From: Pseudomonas cavernicola
GTDB taxonomy: Bacteria; Pseudomonadota; Gammaproteobacteria; Pseudomonadales; Pseudomonadaceae
Length of the DNA stretch: 64,000 nucleotides
Direction: 5' to 3'
NCBI RefSeq assembly: GCF_003596405.1
Contig: NZ_QYUR01000002.1
Location: forward strand, 2,372,501 to 2,436,500
In this document: piece by piece, positions 39,003 to 47,651 of the stretch
Layout: the number at the start of each line of letters is the position of its first letter
Numbering within the stretch: position 1 is the first letter of the stretch
Position numbers and translations under genes: made by a program
The notes under the pieces: model-generated
Databases searched by the model: none
Told to the model about the DNA's origin: nothing
Seen by the model: only the letters and a program-made list of their open reading frames with translations

Positions 39003-39030
39003 AAAACCCAGCCAATGGCTGGGTTTTTTT
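39003..39030 (+). terminator. Terminator of tRNA-Asn
   Basis: Stem AAAACCCAGCCA / TGGCTGGGTTTT followed by a T run, six bases beyond the tRNA. The 3' end of the group II intron lies about 12 bases further on, on the opposite strand. Confidence 0.85.
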
Positions 39031-39080
39031 ATTCCTGCAGAATCGAGTAGGAGGCGGCTTCACAGCCGCCGTCCTCTCAC

Positions 39081-39114
39081 ACCACCGTACGTACGGTTCC
39101 GTATACGGCGGTTC
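39081..39114 (-). ncRNA. Domain V of the group II intron
   Basis: A 34-nt hairpin starting GAACCGCCGTATACGG and ending CGTACGGTGGT with the GAAC tetraloop region, the canonical length and form of the catalytic domain V, with a CGC triad as in class C. The RT stop codon lies across its first two bases. Confidence 0.85.
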
Positions 39115-40495
39115 AAGTTATGCGGCTAAGCCCGTTTATCGTATCCAGTATCGAGACCACTCCGAGTTGATCCCACAGCTTCTTCGGTAACGCCTGATTC
39201 ATATGTGGCGCTCCCGAGTTCCACCATGGGCCTCGACCGCTGCCCGCTGATGTATAGGCCCGCGCTTCGCTGAGTCCTAGGTGCAACAGGTTGCGCGCCC
39301 TCGTAGAGGGCCGTTTCCATTGGCGCCAAATGACACAACGAAGTTTATGGCGAACCCAGCCATCAAGCTCCTCAAGTGGCCGCTTGCTCTGGCTCAGCTT
39401 GAAGTAGCCGGCCCAGCCGCGCAGCACTGGGTTTATCCGCTCGATGACAGTCGCCATCTTGCAGCCCCGCGCGCGGCGCAGCAGCCCCCTGAGTCGGTCG
39501 CGCAAGCGACGCAGGCTCAGGGGGGCCACTCTCAGTCTTGGTTGTTGATGCCAGCTCATCCCATAGCCCAGGTAGTCGCAAACCCACGAGCGTGCCACTC
39601 GGCTCTTATCCCGGTTCAGCACCAGTTTCAGTCGCTGACTCAGGAAGCGCTCAACGCTGGCCATCACTCGTTCGCCAGACCGCTGACTGCGCACGTAAAT
39701 GTTCGCGTCATCGGCATAACGCACGAAGCGATGGCCCCGCCGCGTCAGCTCTTGGTCGAGCTCGTTGAGCAGAATGTTCGACAGCAACGGCGAGAGCGGG
39801 CCGCCTTGCGGCGTCCCTTCCTGCCGTCGACTGGCGATCCCGCCCGACATCACTCCGGCCTCGAGATAACGGCGAATAAGCCTGAGCACCCGTTTGTCTT
39901 CAACTTGACGCTGCACATGGGCCATCAACACATCGTGGCTGACCCGATCAAAGAACTTCTCCAGATCGAGTTCCACGCACCAGCGGTGACCCGCCGCCAC
40001 ATGGGCACGGGCTGTTTCGATAGCTTGGTGAGCGCTTCTGCCCGGACGGAAGCCGTAGCTGTAATCTGAGAACAGTGGGTCGAAGATCGGCGTGAGCTGT
40101 TGCAGCAGTGCCTGTTGGATCAAGCGGTCCACGACGCTGGGGATACCCAGCTGTCTTGTGCCGCCTTTGGGCTTGGGAATTTCGACGGCGCGTACACCTT
40201 GTGGGTGATACTCGCCGGCCAGCAGCCTTGCCTTGAGGGTTGGCCAATACTGTTTCACGTAGCCCGCTAATTCGTCGACCGTCATGCCATCGGCACCCGG
40301 CGCGCCCTTGTTGCTGACCACGCGGTGATACGCACGCTTGAGGTTGGCCGGTGCAAGTACCCGCGCCATCAGCGGGTCCGGCTTCGCTTTCGTCCACGCC
40401 ACAGACGCCGTCGATACCTGCACGCTGTCAGTCGTTGCCCTCGGATTCTGTCCGGGACTCGGAGTAACAGTCTTCTCTGGGAGAAATTTCTGCAT
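39113..40495 (-). CDS. ltrA: Group II intron reverse transcriptase/maturase
   Basis: 460 residues from the ATG at 40495. RT domains: YHPQGVRAVEIPKPKGG and RQLGIPSVVDRLIQQALLQQ (RT2-ish), FRPGRSAHQAI, VELDLEKFFDRVSHDVLM (RT3), GTPQGGPLSPLLSNILLNEL (RT4), RFVRYADDANIYV with the catalytic YADD (RT5). The maturase X domain follows (RINPVLRGWAGYFKLSQSKR), then the class C-type tail GRGPWWNSGAPHMN. There is no endonuclease domain, as expected for class C. In-frame starts at 40534 and 40633 are possible. The stop codon overlaps domain V by two bases. Confidence 0.93.
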   Translation of the reverse strand: MQKFLPEKTVTPSPGQNPRATTDSVQVSTASVAWTKAKPDPLMARVLAPANLKRAYHRVVSNKGAPGADGMTVDELAGYVKQYWPTLKARLLAGEYHPQGVRAVEIPKPKGGTRQLGIPSVVDRLIQQALLQQLTPIFDPLFSDYSYGFRPGRSAHQAIETARAHVAAGHRWCVELDLEKFFDRVSHDVLMAHVQRQVEDKRVLRLIRRYLEAGVMSGGIASRRQEGTPQGGPLSPLLSNILLNELDQELTRRGHRFVRYADDANIYVRSQRSGERVMASVERFLSQRLKLVLNRDKSRVARSWVCDYLGYGMSWHQQPRLRVAPLSLRRLRDRLRGLLRRARGCKMATVIERINPVLRGWAGYFKLSQSKRPLEELDGWVRHKLRCVIWRQWKRPSTRARNLLHLGLSEARAYTSAGSGRGPWWNSGAPHMNQALPKKLWDQLGVVSILDTINGLSRIT

Positions 40496-40961
40496 TTCGG
40501 TATTCAACGAGACTCTGACGCCTACTGGCGGCATAACCTGTTCGGCCCTTGGTGGCGCGGTTATTCGCCACTTACTACGGCCTCGGCTGACTTCTGCACG
40601 CTCATCCCGGCGCCTCGCGGCGCGAGGTAGCACAGTGGCAAACGTACAGATCTCCCAGGGTAATTCGCGCGACCTTCCTGCTTATGCCTGTCGGATCTAC
40701 GTCGTAGCGTTCCGTGCAAGTATTGGGCTTTAGTGATCTTTGCCACCTCACCCCACCACGCCGCCTCTATCCGCTTCCTGTTCGTCAGGCCAGCATTTTG
40801 CCTAGGGCTTCCTTCAGATTCGCAGTCGCCCGCGACACCCTTGCCTTCGACTAACACTTCCCCTTGCCGGGTGTGCAGAGGACTTTCACCTCCAAGTCAC
40901 CAGCGTGGCCACCACAGCCAAGCTGGCTGCGCTTACGCGCAACGCGCCATGCCTGGCGCAC

Positions 40962-40990
40962 AAACAAAAAGACCGGTCAATGACCGGCCT
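40962..40990 (-). terminator. Terminator of the comEA-like gene, target of the intron
   Basis: On the minus strand a GGCCGGTCA / TGACCGGTC stem followed by TTTTTGTTT, 20 bases beyond the comEA stop. The intron's first base follows the T tract directly. Confidence 0.85.
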
Positions 40991-41010
40991 TAGTTACCGC
41001 GCCTCGTGGC

Positions 41011-41343
41011 TTAGTTGAGGCTCAACTTATCGCGATTTTTCTCCAGCGTCGCAGCACCAATCCCCTTCACCTCTAGCAACTCATCCACCGAAGCGAATGG
41101 CCCGTTAGTTTCGCGATGATCAATGATGGCCTTCGCCTTGACCTCACCAATGCCAATCAACTCACGCTGCAGCGTGGCAGCATCGGCAGTATTGAGATTA
41201 ACCTTACCCACCTCCGCCACTGCAGCCGCTTGAGTGACAGCAGGTTTAGCCACATCGACCTTGGGAGGGGTTGCCGCAAAAGCCGTGACAGAAAGGCTGG
41301 TGAGAACAGCAAACAAGAGAGAAGAAACTTGTCCTTTAAACAT
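41011..41343 (-). CDS. comEA: ComEA-family helix-hairpin-helix DNA-binding protein
   Basis: 110 residues from the ATG at 41343, with AAAGGAGC seven bases upstream. Signal peptide at 1-23 (LLFAVLTSLSVTAFA), a short Ala/Val linker, then two helix-hairpin-helix motifs at about 45-108 (VNLNTADAATLQRELIGIGE, FASVDELLEVKGIGAATLEK). Probably a periplasmic DNA-binding protein for natural transformation. It lies just before wbpM, as PA3140 does. Confidence 0.93.
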   Translation of the reverse strand: MFKGQVSSLLFAVLTSLSVTAFAATPPKVDVAKPAVTQAAAVAEVGKVNLNTADAATLQRELIGIGEVKAKAIIDHRETNGPFASVDELLEVKGIGAATLEKNRDKLSLN

Positions 41344-41439
41344 AATGAAGCTCCTTTTATTTAGATTTTGACGCGGTACTTCCTTGAGCCGCGCCCAACA
41401 ACTTACCTCCTGCCTGGCGATTGTCAACTCCTCTCCTGC

Positions 41440-43428
41440 CTATGGCCTCACCCGGCGCTGCTGATGAATCAAATCGACGATCTCACATTCCGGCGTATAG
41501 CCACTGACAGTATCTCGCAATAACTCACGCACACGGACATAGTCGTCCTGCTCGACTGCCTCAAGCAACGCCGAGAGCACCGACTTGAATGCCTCCCAAG
41601 ACAGATGTTCTTCATTGGCCCGCATGATCATCGGATGCTCGGTAGGACTGACATTGTCGCCAATCAATAGCTCCTCGTAGAGCTTCTCGCCAGGCCGCAA
41701 ACCAGTGAACTCAATGGCGATATCACCATGTGGGTTCTGTCTGCTGCGCACCGTCAGGCCGGACAGATGGACCATCTTCTCGGCCAGCTCGGCAATCTTC
41801 ACCGGTTGCCCCATATCCAGGACGAACACATCCCCACCCTGCCCCATCGAGCCAGCCTGGATCACCAACTGAGCAGCTTCGGGGATGGTCATGAAGTATC
41901 GGGTGATATTTGGATGCGTGACCGTCACCGGCCCGCCCCGCTTGATCTGCTCGCGAAATAGCGGAATCACTGAGCCAGACGAACCCAGCACGTTACCGAA
42001 ACGCACCATGGTGAAACGGGTTTTGTTGACCTGATGCACGGTAAACTTCTCACCCAGCAACAGTGGAGCCGGTTCACAACTGAGTGCTTGCAAGGTCATT
42101 TCAGCGAGTCGCTTGGTACTGCCCATGACATTGGTTGGACGAACAGCCTTATCCGTGGAGATCAAAACAAAATGCTCAACTCCTGCCTGCACTGCAGACT
42201 GAGCCGTCTGTAACGTACCCAAGACGTTGTTCAACACGCCCTCGGCGACATTGTGCTCGACGATAGGCACATGCTTGTAAGCTGCCGCGTGATAAACGGT
42301 TTTGACACCCCAGGTGCGCATAACATCCAGCAAGCGCCCGGGATTGCGGATCGAGCCCAGGATAGGCACCAACTTGAGCGGTAGCGATTCACACTGGATG
42401 CGGTTCTCCAACTCAGTCTGAATGCTGTAAAGGTTGTACTCGCTGTGCTCAAACAGCAACAAGGTCGTCGGGCCGCGACTAAGGATCTGCCGGCATAGCT
42501 CAGAGCCGATGGACCCCCCGGCCCCGGTAACCATCACCACCTGCCCCCTAATGCAGCGCTCGAACAGCGCTTGCTGCGGCGCGACCGCATCACGCCCGAG
42601 CAAGTCGGCGATATCTACCTCTTGAATGTCATCGACCTTGACCCGGCCGCTGGCCAGATCCATGAAGCCCGGCACACTACGCACATGCAGAGGAAATGGT
42701 TCTAGAAACTCCAGAACTTCCCGCCGGCGTGCCCGGGACGAGGAAGGAATCGCCAGGAGAATCTCCTGCGCACCCGTTTCATCGATCATTTGCTGGATAT
42801 GCTTCGGCTTGTAGACCTGCAAGCCTGCAATCACACGGGTCGCAATACTGTCATCATCATCGATAAAGGCCACCGGGCGCATCGCCCGCCCCATCCGCAA
42901 TGCCGCCACCAGCTGATTGCCCGCCGCACCGGCGCCATAGACAGCGACTTTGGGTAGACCGTTATCAGCATTCACAAAGGGTACCTGCTGCGCAGCTGTA
43001 AACCAGTCCCCCATAAAGTACTGGCGCATAACCAGGCGCAAGCCGCCAATCAACACCAGGCTCAGCCACCAGTAATTGAACACCAGTGACCTAGGCACTA
43101 CCTCCGGAGCATCGCGATACCAGTAGACAACCAACGCGAGAAGCAAAGCTGACAGCGTTACCGCCTTGACGATAGTGATAAGCGCATCGTTACCGAAATA
43201 ACGCATCACCGCCCGATACATCCCAAACCGAATGAACAGCGGAATCGAAAGCAAAGGAGCCACGGCGAATAACCAGGCATGCCCCCCAAATGGATGCACG
43301 AGCTCCTCAGAGCCCAGGCGCACGACAAACGCCAACCACAAGGCGCCCCATACGAGCAGCACATCAGTGGCTACTTGCAACAAACGTTTATATCTACGAG
43401 GTAGCCGCAACAACCAATTACGCAACAT
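41440..43428 (-). CDS. wbpM: Membrane UDP-GlcNAc 4,6-dehydratase for O-antigen
   Basis: 662 residues from the ATG at 43428. About four N-terminal helices (23-145), then a CoA-binding-like region VAVYGAGAAGNQLVAALRM, and a C-terminal SDR domain with VTGAGGSIGSELCRQIL (near 320). The active-site region DKAVRPTNVMGSTKR has Met in place of the usual SDR Tyr, as known for WbpM/FlaA1-type enzymes. It makes the 4-keto-6-deoxy sugar precursor for QuiNAc/FucNAc. The gene is intact here although the cluster it serves has been lost. Confidence 0.95.
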   Translation of the reverse strand: MLRNWLLRLPRRYKRLLQVATDVLLVWGALWLAFVVRLGSEELVHPFGGHAWLFAVAPLLSIPLFIRFGMYRAVMRYFGNDALITIVKAVTLSALLLALVVYWYRDAPEVVPRSLVFNYWWLSLVLIGGLRLVMRQYFMGDWFTAAQQVPFVNADNGLPKVAVYGAGAAGNQLVAALRMGRAMRPVAFIDDDDSIATRVIAGLQVYKPKHIQQMIDETGAQEILLAIPSSSRARRREVLEFLEPFPLHVRSVPGFMDLASGRVKVDDIQEVDIADLLGRDAVAPQQALFERCIRGQVVMVTGAGGSIGSELCRQILSRGPTTLLLFEHSEYNLYSIQTELENRIQCESLPLKLVPILGSIRNPGRLLDVMRTWGVKTVYHAAAYKHVPIVEHNVAEGVLNNVLGTLQTAQSAVQAGVEHFVLISTDKAVRPTNVMGSTKRLAEMTLQALSCEPAPLLLGEKFTVHQVNKTRFTMVRFGNVLGSSGSVIPLFREQIKRGGPVTVTHPNITRYFMTIPEAAQLVIQAGSMGQGGDVFVLDMGQPVKIAELAEKMVHLSGLTVRSRQNPHGDIAIEFTGLRPGEKLYEELLIGDNVSPTEHPMIMRANEEHLSWEAFKSVLSALLEAVEQDDYVRVRELLRDTVSGYTPECEIVDLIHQQRRVRP

Positions 43429-43608
43429 CTCAGCAATCCTTATCCTGACAACGCACAACGCTCGCCTCAAGCTAATCCAGCCAAAAACTCGCGTCCCTAC
43501 AACACGAGTCTGGCTAGATGATTCTTAGCCCCGGACATAATTAGAAAGGCACCATAACCCCAAAAACACAGAACGCATACAGGCCTCATAGCAAACAAAC
43601 GGCTGCTT

Positions 43609-44340
43609 TTACCCGGCAGTCGCCACCTCTTGCTGACCAGCCCTGAACCTAATCGCTAATAGCACGAGGGGCACATAAGCCAACAGCAGCCCGGTAAAAC
43701 CATCCAGACTACCCAGCCCCACCCAAAGAGCCACAGGTAACAACCAGAACAGATCGATAGCGCCAACCACCAAAGTCACTGGCAAATGACACCCCAAAAG
43801 CCGTGAAGCATATTGATAAGCATGGCTACGATGCGCTTCGTACACCTTGTCCCCTCGCAATAAGCGACGCCCAAGTGTCCAGGTAGCATCCACAACGAAC
43901 ACACTAAGCAGAATCAACCAGTTCCACTGCAATTGCGGCTCAACCCAGGCCGCCTGAAGTGACAACAAGCCCAGTGCTATCCCAAGGAACCCACTCCCAG
44001 CATCCCCCATGAAGATACGCGCCGGCGGGAAATTCCAATAATGAAGCCAGCCACCGCCATCGCCAGCAGCAACGGCGCTAGTGCCAACTCCGCATGCCCT
44101 GTCAGCCAATTGAGCAGACCGCCCCAGGCACACGCAAAGAGCCTCGACACTGGCAATACCATCGATGCCATCCATGAAGTTGTAGAGATTAAGCAACCAG
44201 ACCAGGTATACGGCTGCCAGCGCATGGCCAATCCAGCCTTGCGTCCTCTCCCTTCTGCCAGATGGCGGATTATTTCGGTTGCAGGAACATCAATGCCATC
44301 AGGGCAGCCACACGGCATGCAGCGTCGCCCTCAGCCACCA
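43609..44340 (-). pseudogene. wbpL: Decayed wbpL-like undecaprenyl-phosphate sugar-1-P transferase
   Basis: The C-terminal half of a WbpL/MraY-type membrane glycosyltransferase. VYLVWLLNLYNFMDGIDGIA and FPPARIFMGDAGSGFLGIAL with HRSHAYQYASR are diagnostic. The N-terminal half is missing: upstream of about 44340 the sequence runs straight into lapA. Inside, about 100 bases after CVCLG read the wrong frame; the expected GLLNWLTGHAELALAPLLLA lies in another frame, and the correct frame returns at YWNFPPA. So a one-base gain and a one-base loss compensate. Further stops lie before VYLVWLL. Not functional, though an in-frame product from 44196 (195 residues) could be made. Confidence 0.8.
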
Positions 44341-44349
44341 GCGCAACTA

Positions 44350-44652
44350 TCAGCCAACCTTCACTATCTGTGCACGAAGCTTTTCTAATTCCTTACTGTA
44401 GCGTTCAAGTTACGCCCGGTAGCCGAAAGCCTCAGGTGCAGCCTGGAAGGCAGCAGCCAACCCAGCACCACAACTATCAGGCCACGTGCGACAAAGGCGA
44501 ATACAACAAAGAAGGAGAATGACAACTCGGAGGACTTCAAGCCGAGAAAAGCGAGCGTAGCTTGATTCTTATTTTTCCAGAGCCAAGCTTGTGGTGGAGA
44601 GCGCTACCAGCAACACAACCGGCAGTAGCGAGGAGTGCTTAAGCCGAAGCAT
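44350..44652 (-). pseudogene. lapA: Frameshifted lapA (DUF1049 LPS-assembly protein A)
   Basis: Follows ihfB at the place where lapA normally lies. A good site (GAGGAAGG) precedes the ATG at 44652, giving MLRLKHSSLLPVVLLVALST, then a stop at LALEK. One base shift restores ATLAFLGLKSSELSFSFF and GWLLPSRLHLRLSATG; a second shift restores RYSKELEKLRAQIVKVG and the true stop at 44350. The two-helix plus coiled-coil layout is that of LapA, which helps couple LPS synthesis to transport. Two frameshifts in 300 bases make it a pseudogene unless they are assembly errors. Confidence 0.75.
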
Positions 44653-44723
44653 ATGAAGCCTTCCTCAACACCCCAGTTAACAAGCCCATCAAGACCTCCG
44701 AGCCCGATCCAAGCCTTTGCGCC

Positions 44724-45008
44724 TCATTCTTCATCGTTTACCCGATCACGCAACTCTTTCCCTGGCTTGAAGTGCGGCACGAACTTGCCATCCAAACGCA
44801 CCGACTGCCCCGTCTTCGGGTTACGGCCGACACGAGGCGCGCGGTAGTGCAAGGAAAAACTGCCAAAGCCGCGAATTTCTATGCGATCGCCCGTCGCCAA
44901 GGCCTGGGACATTTGTTCCAGCATGGTCTTGATCGCCAGCTCCACATCTCTGGATGAAAGCAATCCCTGATGGGTGACGATTCGTTCGATCAACTCCGAC
45001 TTGGTCAT
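44724..45008 (-). CDS. ihfB: Integration host factor subunit beta
   Basis: 94 residues. [20 protein letters not shown], the DNA-bending arm region [20 protein letters not shown] with the intercalating Pro (RNPKTGQ), and [12 protein letters not shown]. Forms IHF with IhfA. It sits downstream of rpsA as in most gammaproteobacteria. Confidence 0.97.
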   Translation of the reverse strand: MTKSELIERIVTHQGLLSSRDVELAIKTMLEQMSQALATGDRIEIRGFGSFSLHYRAPRVGRNPKTGQSVRLDGKFVPHFKPGKELRDRVNDEE

Positions 45009-45109
45009 GGTTTTCCCTTCGTTTTCAAGCGGCTAGATCAGCTCTAGGAAGGTTTTAGCATGACCACCAAGCTTTGAACAGCCCCCAAACCACCTCCAGA
45101 GCATTGATC

Positions 45110-45144
45110 TAAAAACAAAAAGGGCGACCGAAGTCGCCCTTTTT
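45110..45144 (-). terminator. Terminator of rpsA
   Basis: An 8-bp core stem AGGGCGAC / GTCGCCCT, extended by A-T pairs on both sides, with a CGAA-type tetraloop. On the minus strand a TTTTTGTTTTT run follows, about 20 bases beyond the rpsA stop. Confidence 0.85.
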
Positions 45145-45159
45145 ATGAGAGGTCAGAAC

Positions 45160-46839
45160 TTAGTTCTGATTCTCCATTTGCGCACGAATCAGGTCGCCAA
45201 TAGTGGTCGGACCAGCGCTCTCAGGTTCCTGCTTACGCATTTCCTTGATCGCTTCTTTCTCGTCGTCTACGTCTTTCGACTTGACCGACAAGCTGATTAC
45301 GCGGCTCTTACGGTCAACGCTAATGATCTTAGCTTCGACTTCTTCGCCTTCTTTCAGCACGTTGCGCGCGTCTTCAACACGGTCACGGCTGATTTCGGAG
45401 GCTTTCAGTACAGCTTCGATGCCTTCGGCCAGAGTGATTACAGCGCCTTTGGCGTCAACTTCCTTAACGATACCGCGCACGATGGTGCCTTTATCGTTAA
45501 CAGACACGTAGTTGGAGAACGGATCGTCTTCCAGCTGCTTGATGCCCAGGGAGATGCGCTCACGCTCTGGATCAACCGACAGGATCACGGTATCAAGCTC
45601 GTCGCCCTTCTTGAAGCGACGTACGGCTTCTTCGCCCACTTCGTTCCAGGAGATGTCGGACAGGTGAACCAGGCCGTCGATGCCGCCATCCAGACCAATG
45701 AAGATACCGAAATCGGTGATCGACTTGATGGTGCCGGAGATTTTGTCGCCCTTGTTGAACTGACCGGAGAAATCTTCCCACGGGTTAGTTTTGCACTGCT
45801 TGATGCCGAGGGAGATACGACGACGCTCTTCGTCGATATCCAGAACCATAACTTCCACTTCGTCGCCAACTTGTACGACTTTGGACGGGTGGATGTTTTT
45901 GTTGGTCCAATCCATCTCGGACACGTGCACCAGGCCTTCTACGCCTTCTTCCAGCTCTGCGAAGCAGCCGTAGTCGGTCAGGTTGGTTACACGCGCGGTA
46001 ACGCGAGTGCTTTCTGGGTAACGAGCCTTGATAGCAACCCATGGGTCTTCGCCCAGTTGCTTCAGACCCAGGGAAACACGATTGCGCTCGCGATCGTACT
46101 TCAGCACTTTTACATCGATCTCATCGCCAACATTGACGATTTCGGACGGATGCTTGATGCGCTTCCAAGCCATGTCGGTGATGTGCAGCAGGCCATCGAC
46201 GCCACCCAGATCGACGAATGCGCCGTAATCCGTGAGGTTCTTGACGATACCTTTGACTTGCTGGCCTTCCTGCAGGGATTCCAGCAGAGCTTCGCGCTCG
46301 GCGCTGTTCTCGGCTTCCAATACGCTGCGACGGGAAACGACAACGTTGTTGCGCTTCTGGTCAAGCTTGATAACTTTGAATTCGAGCTCTTTGCCTTCCA
46401 GGTGCGTAGTGTCGCGCACCGGACGAACGTCAACCAAAGAACCTGGCAGGAACGCACGGATGCCGTTAACGTCGACTGTGAAGCCGCCTTTAACCTTACC
46501 GTTGATAACGCCCTTAACCACTTCTTCAGCTGCGAAAGCCGCTTCCAGAACGATCCAGCACTCGGCGCGCTTGGCTTTTTCACGGGACAGCTTGGTTTCG
46601 CCAAAGCCATCTTCTACCGCGTCCAGCGCAACGTGCACTTCGTCACCGACCTTGATGGTCAGCTCGCCAGCATCGTTATAGAACTGCTCGAGCGGGATGA
46701 CACCCTCGGACTTCAGACCAGCATGGACAGTAACCCAGTCACCGTCGATGTCGACCACGATACCGGTGATGATGGCACCCGGCTGCATGTCGAGGGTTTT
46801 TAGGCTTTCTTCAAAGAGTTCCGCAAAGCTTTCGCTCAT
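45160..46839 (-). CDS. rpsA: 30S ribosomal protein S1
   Basis: 559 residues, six S1 repeats. [20 protein letters not shown] is the standard start (ATG at 46839). Repeats are seen as [100 protein letters not shown] and [20 protein letters not shown]. It binds mRNA leaders on the small subunit. It lies between cmk and ihfB, the conserved order. Confidence 0.98.
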   Translation of the reverse strand: MSESFAELFEESLKTLDMQPGAIITGIVVDIDGDWVTVHAGLKSEGVIPLEQFYNDAGELTIKVGDEVHVALDAVEDGFGETKLSREKAKRAECWIVLEAAFAAEEVVKGVINGKVKGGFTVDVNGIRAFLPGSLVDVRPVRDTTHLEGKELEFKVIKLDQKRNNVVVSRRSVLEAENSAEREALLESLQEGQQVKGIVKNLTDYGAFVDLGGVDGLLHITDMAWKRIKHPSEIVNVGDEIDVKVLKYDRERNRVSLGLKQLGEDPWVAIKARYPESTRVTARVTNLTDYGCFAELEEGVEGLVHVSEMDWTNKNIHPSKVVQVGDEVEVMVLDIDEERRRISLGIKQCKTNPWEDFSGQFNKGDKISGTIKSITDFGIFIGLDGGIDGLVHLSDISWNEVGEEAVRRFKKGDELDTVILSVDPERERISLGIKQLEDDPFSNYVSVNDKGTIVRGIVKEVDAKGAVITLAEGIEAVLKASEISRDRVEDARNVLKEGEEVEAKIISVDRKSRVISLSVKSKDVDDEKEAIKEMRKQEPESAGPTTIGDLIRAQMENQN

Positions 46840-46961
46840 GTTGATTCCTGATTGATCTAGGGCGAAAAATACGCCCAGCTTCCACATTCCAGACAATGTG
46901 GGTTTCGTTTATTTAAAAGCAGACTGCGGGACTAAGACTGGTTTCCCACATACCTACTTGG

Positions 46962-47651
46962 TCATCCGGCGAGGTCGCGATTGGCGACTTCACTCAGAAT
47001 GCGTTCCAGCACCTGCTCGATCGAGAGCTCCGTGGAGTCCAGCTGAATGGCGTCAGGCGCCGGTTTCAGCGGTGCGACCGCTCGCTGGGTGTCACGCTCA
47101 TCGCGCGCACGAATCTCGTCTAGCAGACTCGTAAGACTAACATCATCCCCTTTGGCCTTCAACTGCAAGTAGCGGCGACGGGCACGCTCCTCGGCACTGG
47201 CGGTCAGGAAGATTTTCAGCGGCGCCTCGGGGAAAACCACGGTCCCCATATCGCGCCCATCGGCCACCAGCCCCGGCGCCTCCAGAAAAGCACGCTGCCG
47301 CTGCAGCAGGGCATCACGGACCGCCGGCAGGGCTGCGACTTGCGAAGCACCGGCACCAACCTGCTCATTGCGGATGGCGTCGGTCACTTCGTCACCTTCG
47401 AGAATGATGCGCTGCGGCTGACCATTGGTCGCCGCAATGAACTGCACATCCAGATGAGCGGCAAGCACCTTCATCGCTTCTTCGTTGGTCAGATCGACGC
47501 CATGGTTACGCGCAGCGAAGGCCAGCAAACGATAGAGAGCACCAGAGTCCAGCAGACTCCAACCCAGCTTTTTCGCTAGCAGCCCCGCAACTGTGCCCTT
47601 GCCGGAACCGCTCGGACCATCAATCGCAATTACTGGAGCTTGGGCGCTCAT
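46962..47651 (-). CDS. cmk: Cytidylate kinase
   Basis: 229 residues. Phosphorylates CMP/dCMP. P-loop [11 protein letters not shown] (10-20), [26 protein letters not shown] and the LID region [11 protein letters not shown]. Its ATG overlaps the tyrA-aroA stop by four bases. Confidence 0.97.
   Translation of the reverse strand: MSAQAPVIAIDGPSGSGKGTVAGLLAKKLGWSLLDSGALYRLLAFAARNHGVDLTNEEAMKVLAAHLDVQFIAATNGQPQRIILEGDEVTDAIRNEQVGAGASQVAALPAVRDALLQRQRAFLEAPGLVADGRDMGTVVFPEAPLKIFLTASAEERARRRYLQLKAKGDDVSLTSLLDEIRARDERDTQRAVAPLKPAPDAIQLDSTELSIEQVLERILSEVANRDLAG

Larger units (their letters stand above)
39042..40961 (-). mobile_element. Group IIC intron (about 1.92 kb)
   Basis: Self-splicing retroelement read on the minus strand. 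The 5' end is GTGCGCC (from 40961), starting right after the T tract of the comEA terminator, the insertion site preferred by bacterial class C introns. The 3' end is taken after CCTACTCGAT (39042), behind a 34-nt domain V and a GCGGCT/AGCCGC domain VI stem. Between them lie the ribozyme domains I-III (about 40640-40961) and the reverse-transcriptase gene. All parts look present, so it may be active. The boundaries are inferred from motifs, not from an empty-site comparison. Confidence 0.82.

Noticed and set aside
43977..44318. 113-codon minus-strand frame starting MPCGCPDGID
   Set aside because: It is the alternate frame of the wbpL remnant; its only family-like part (GGLLNWLTGHAEL) is explained by the frameshift.
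45145..46803. 552-codon plus-strand open frame opposite rpsA
   Set aside because: Its repeated pattern simply mirrors the six S1 repeats.
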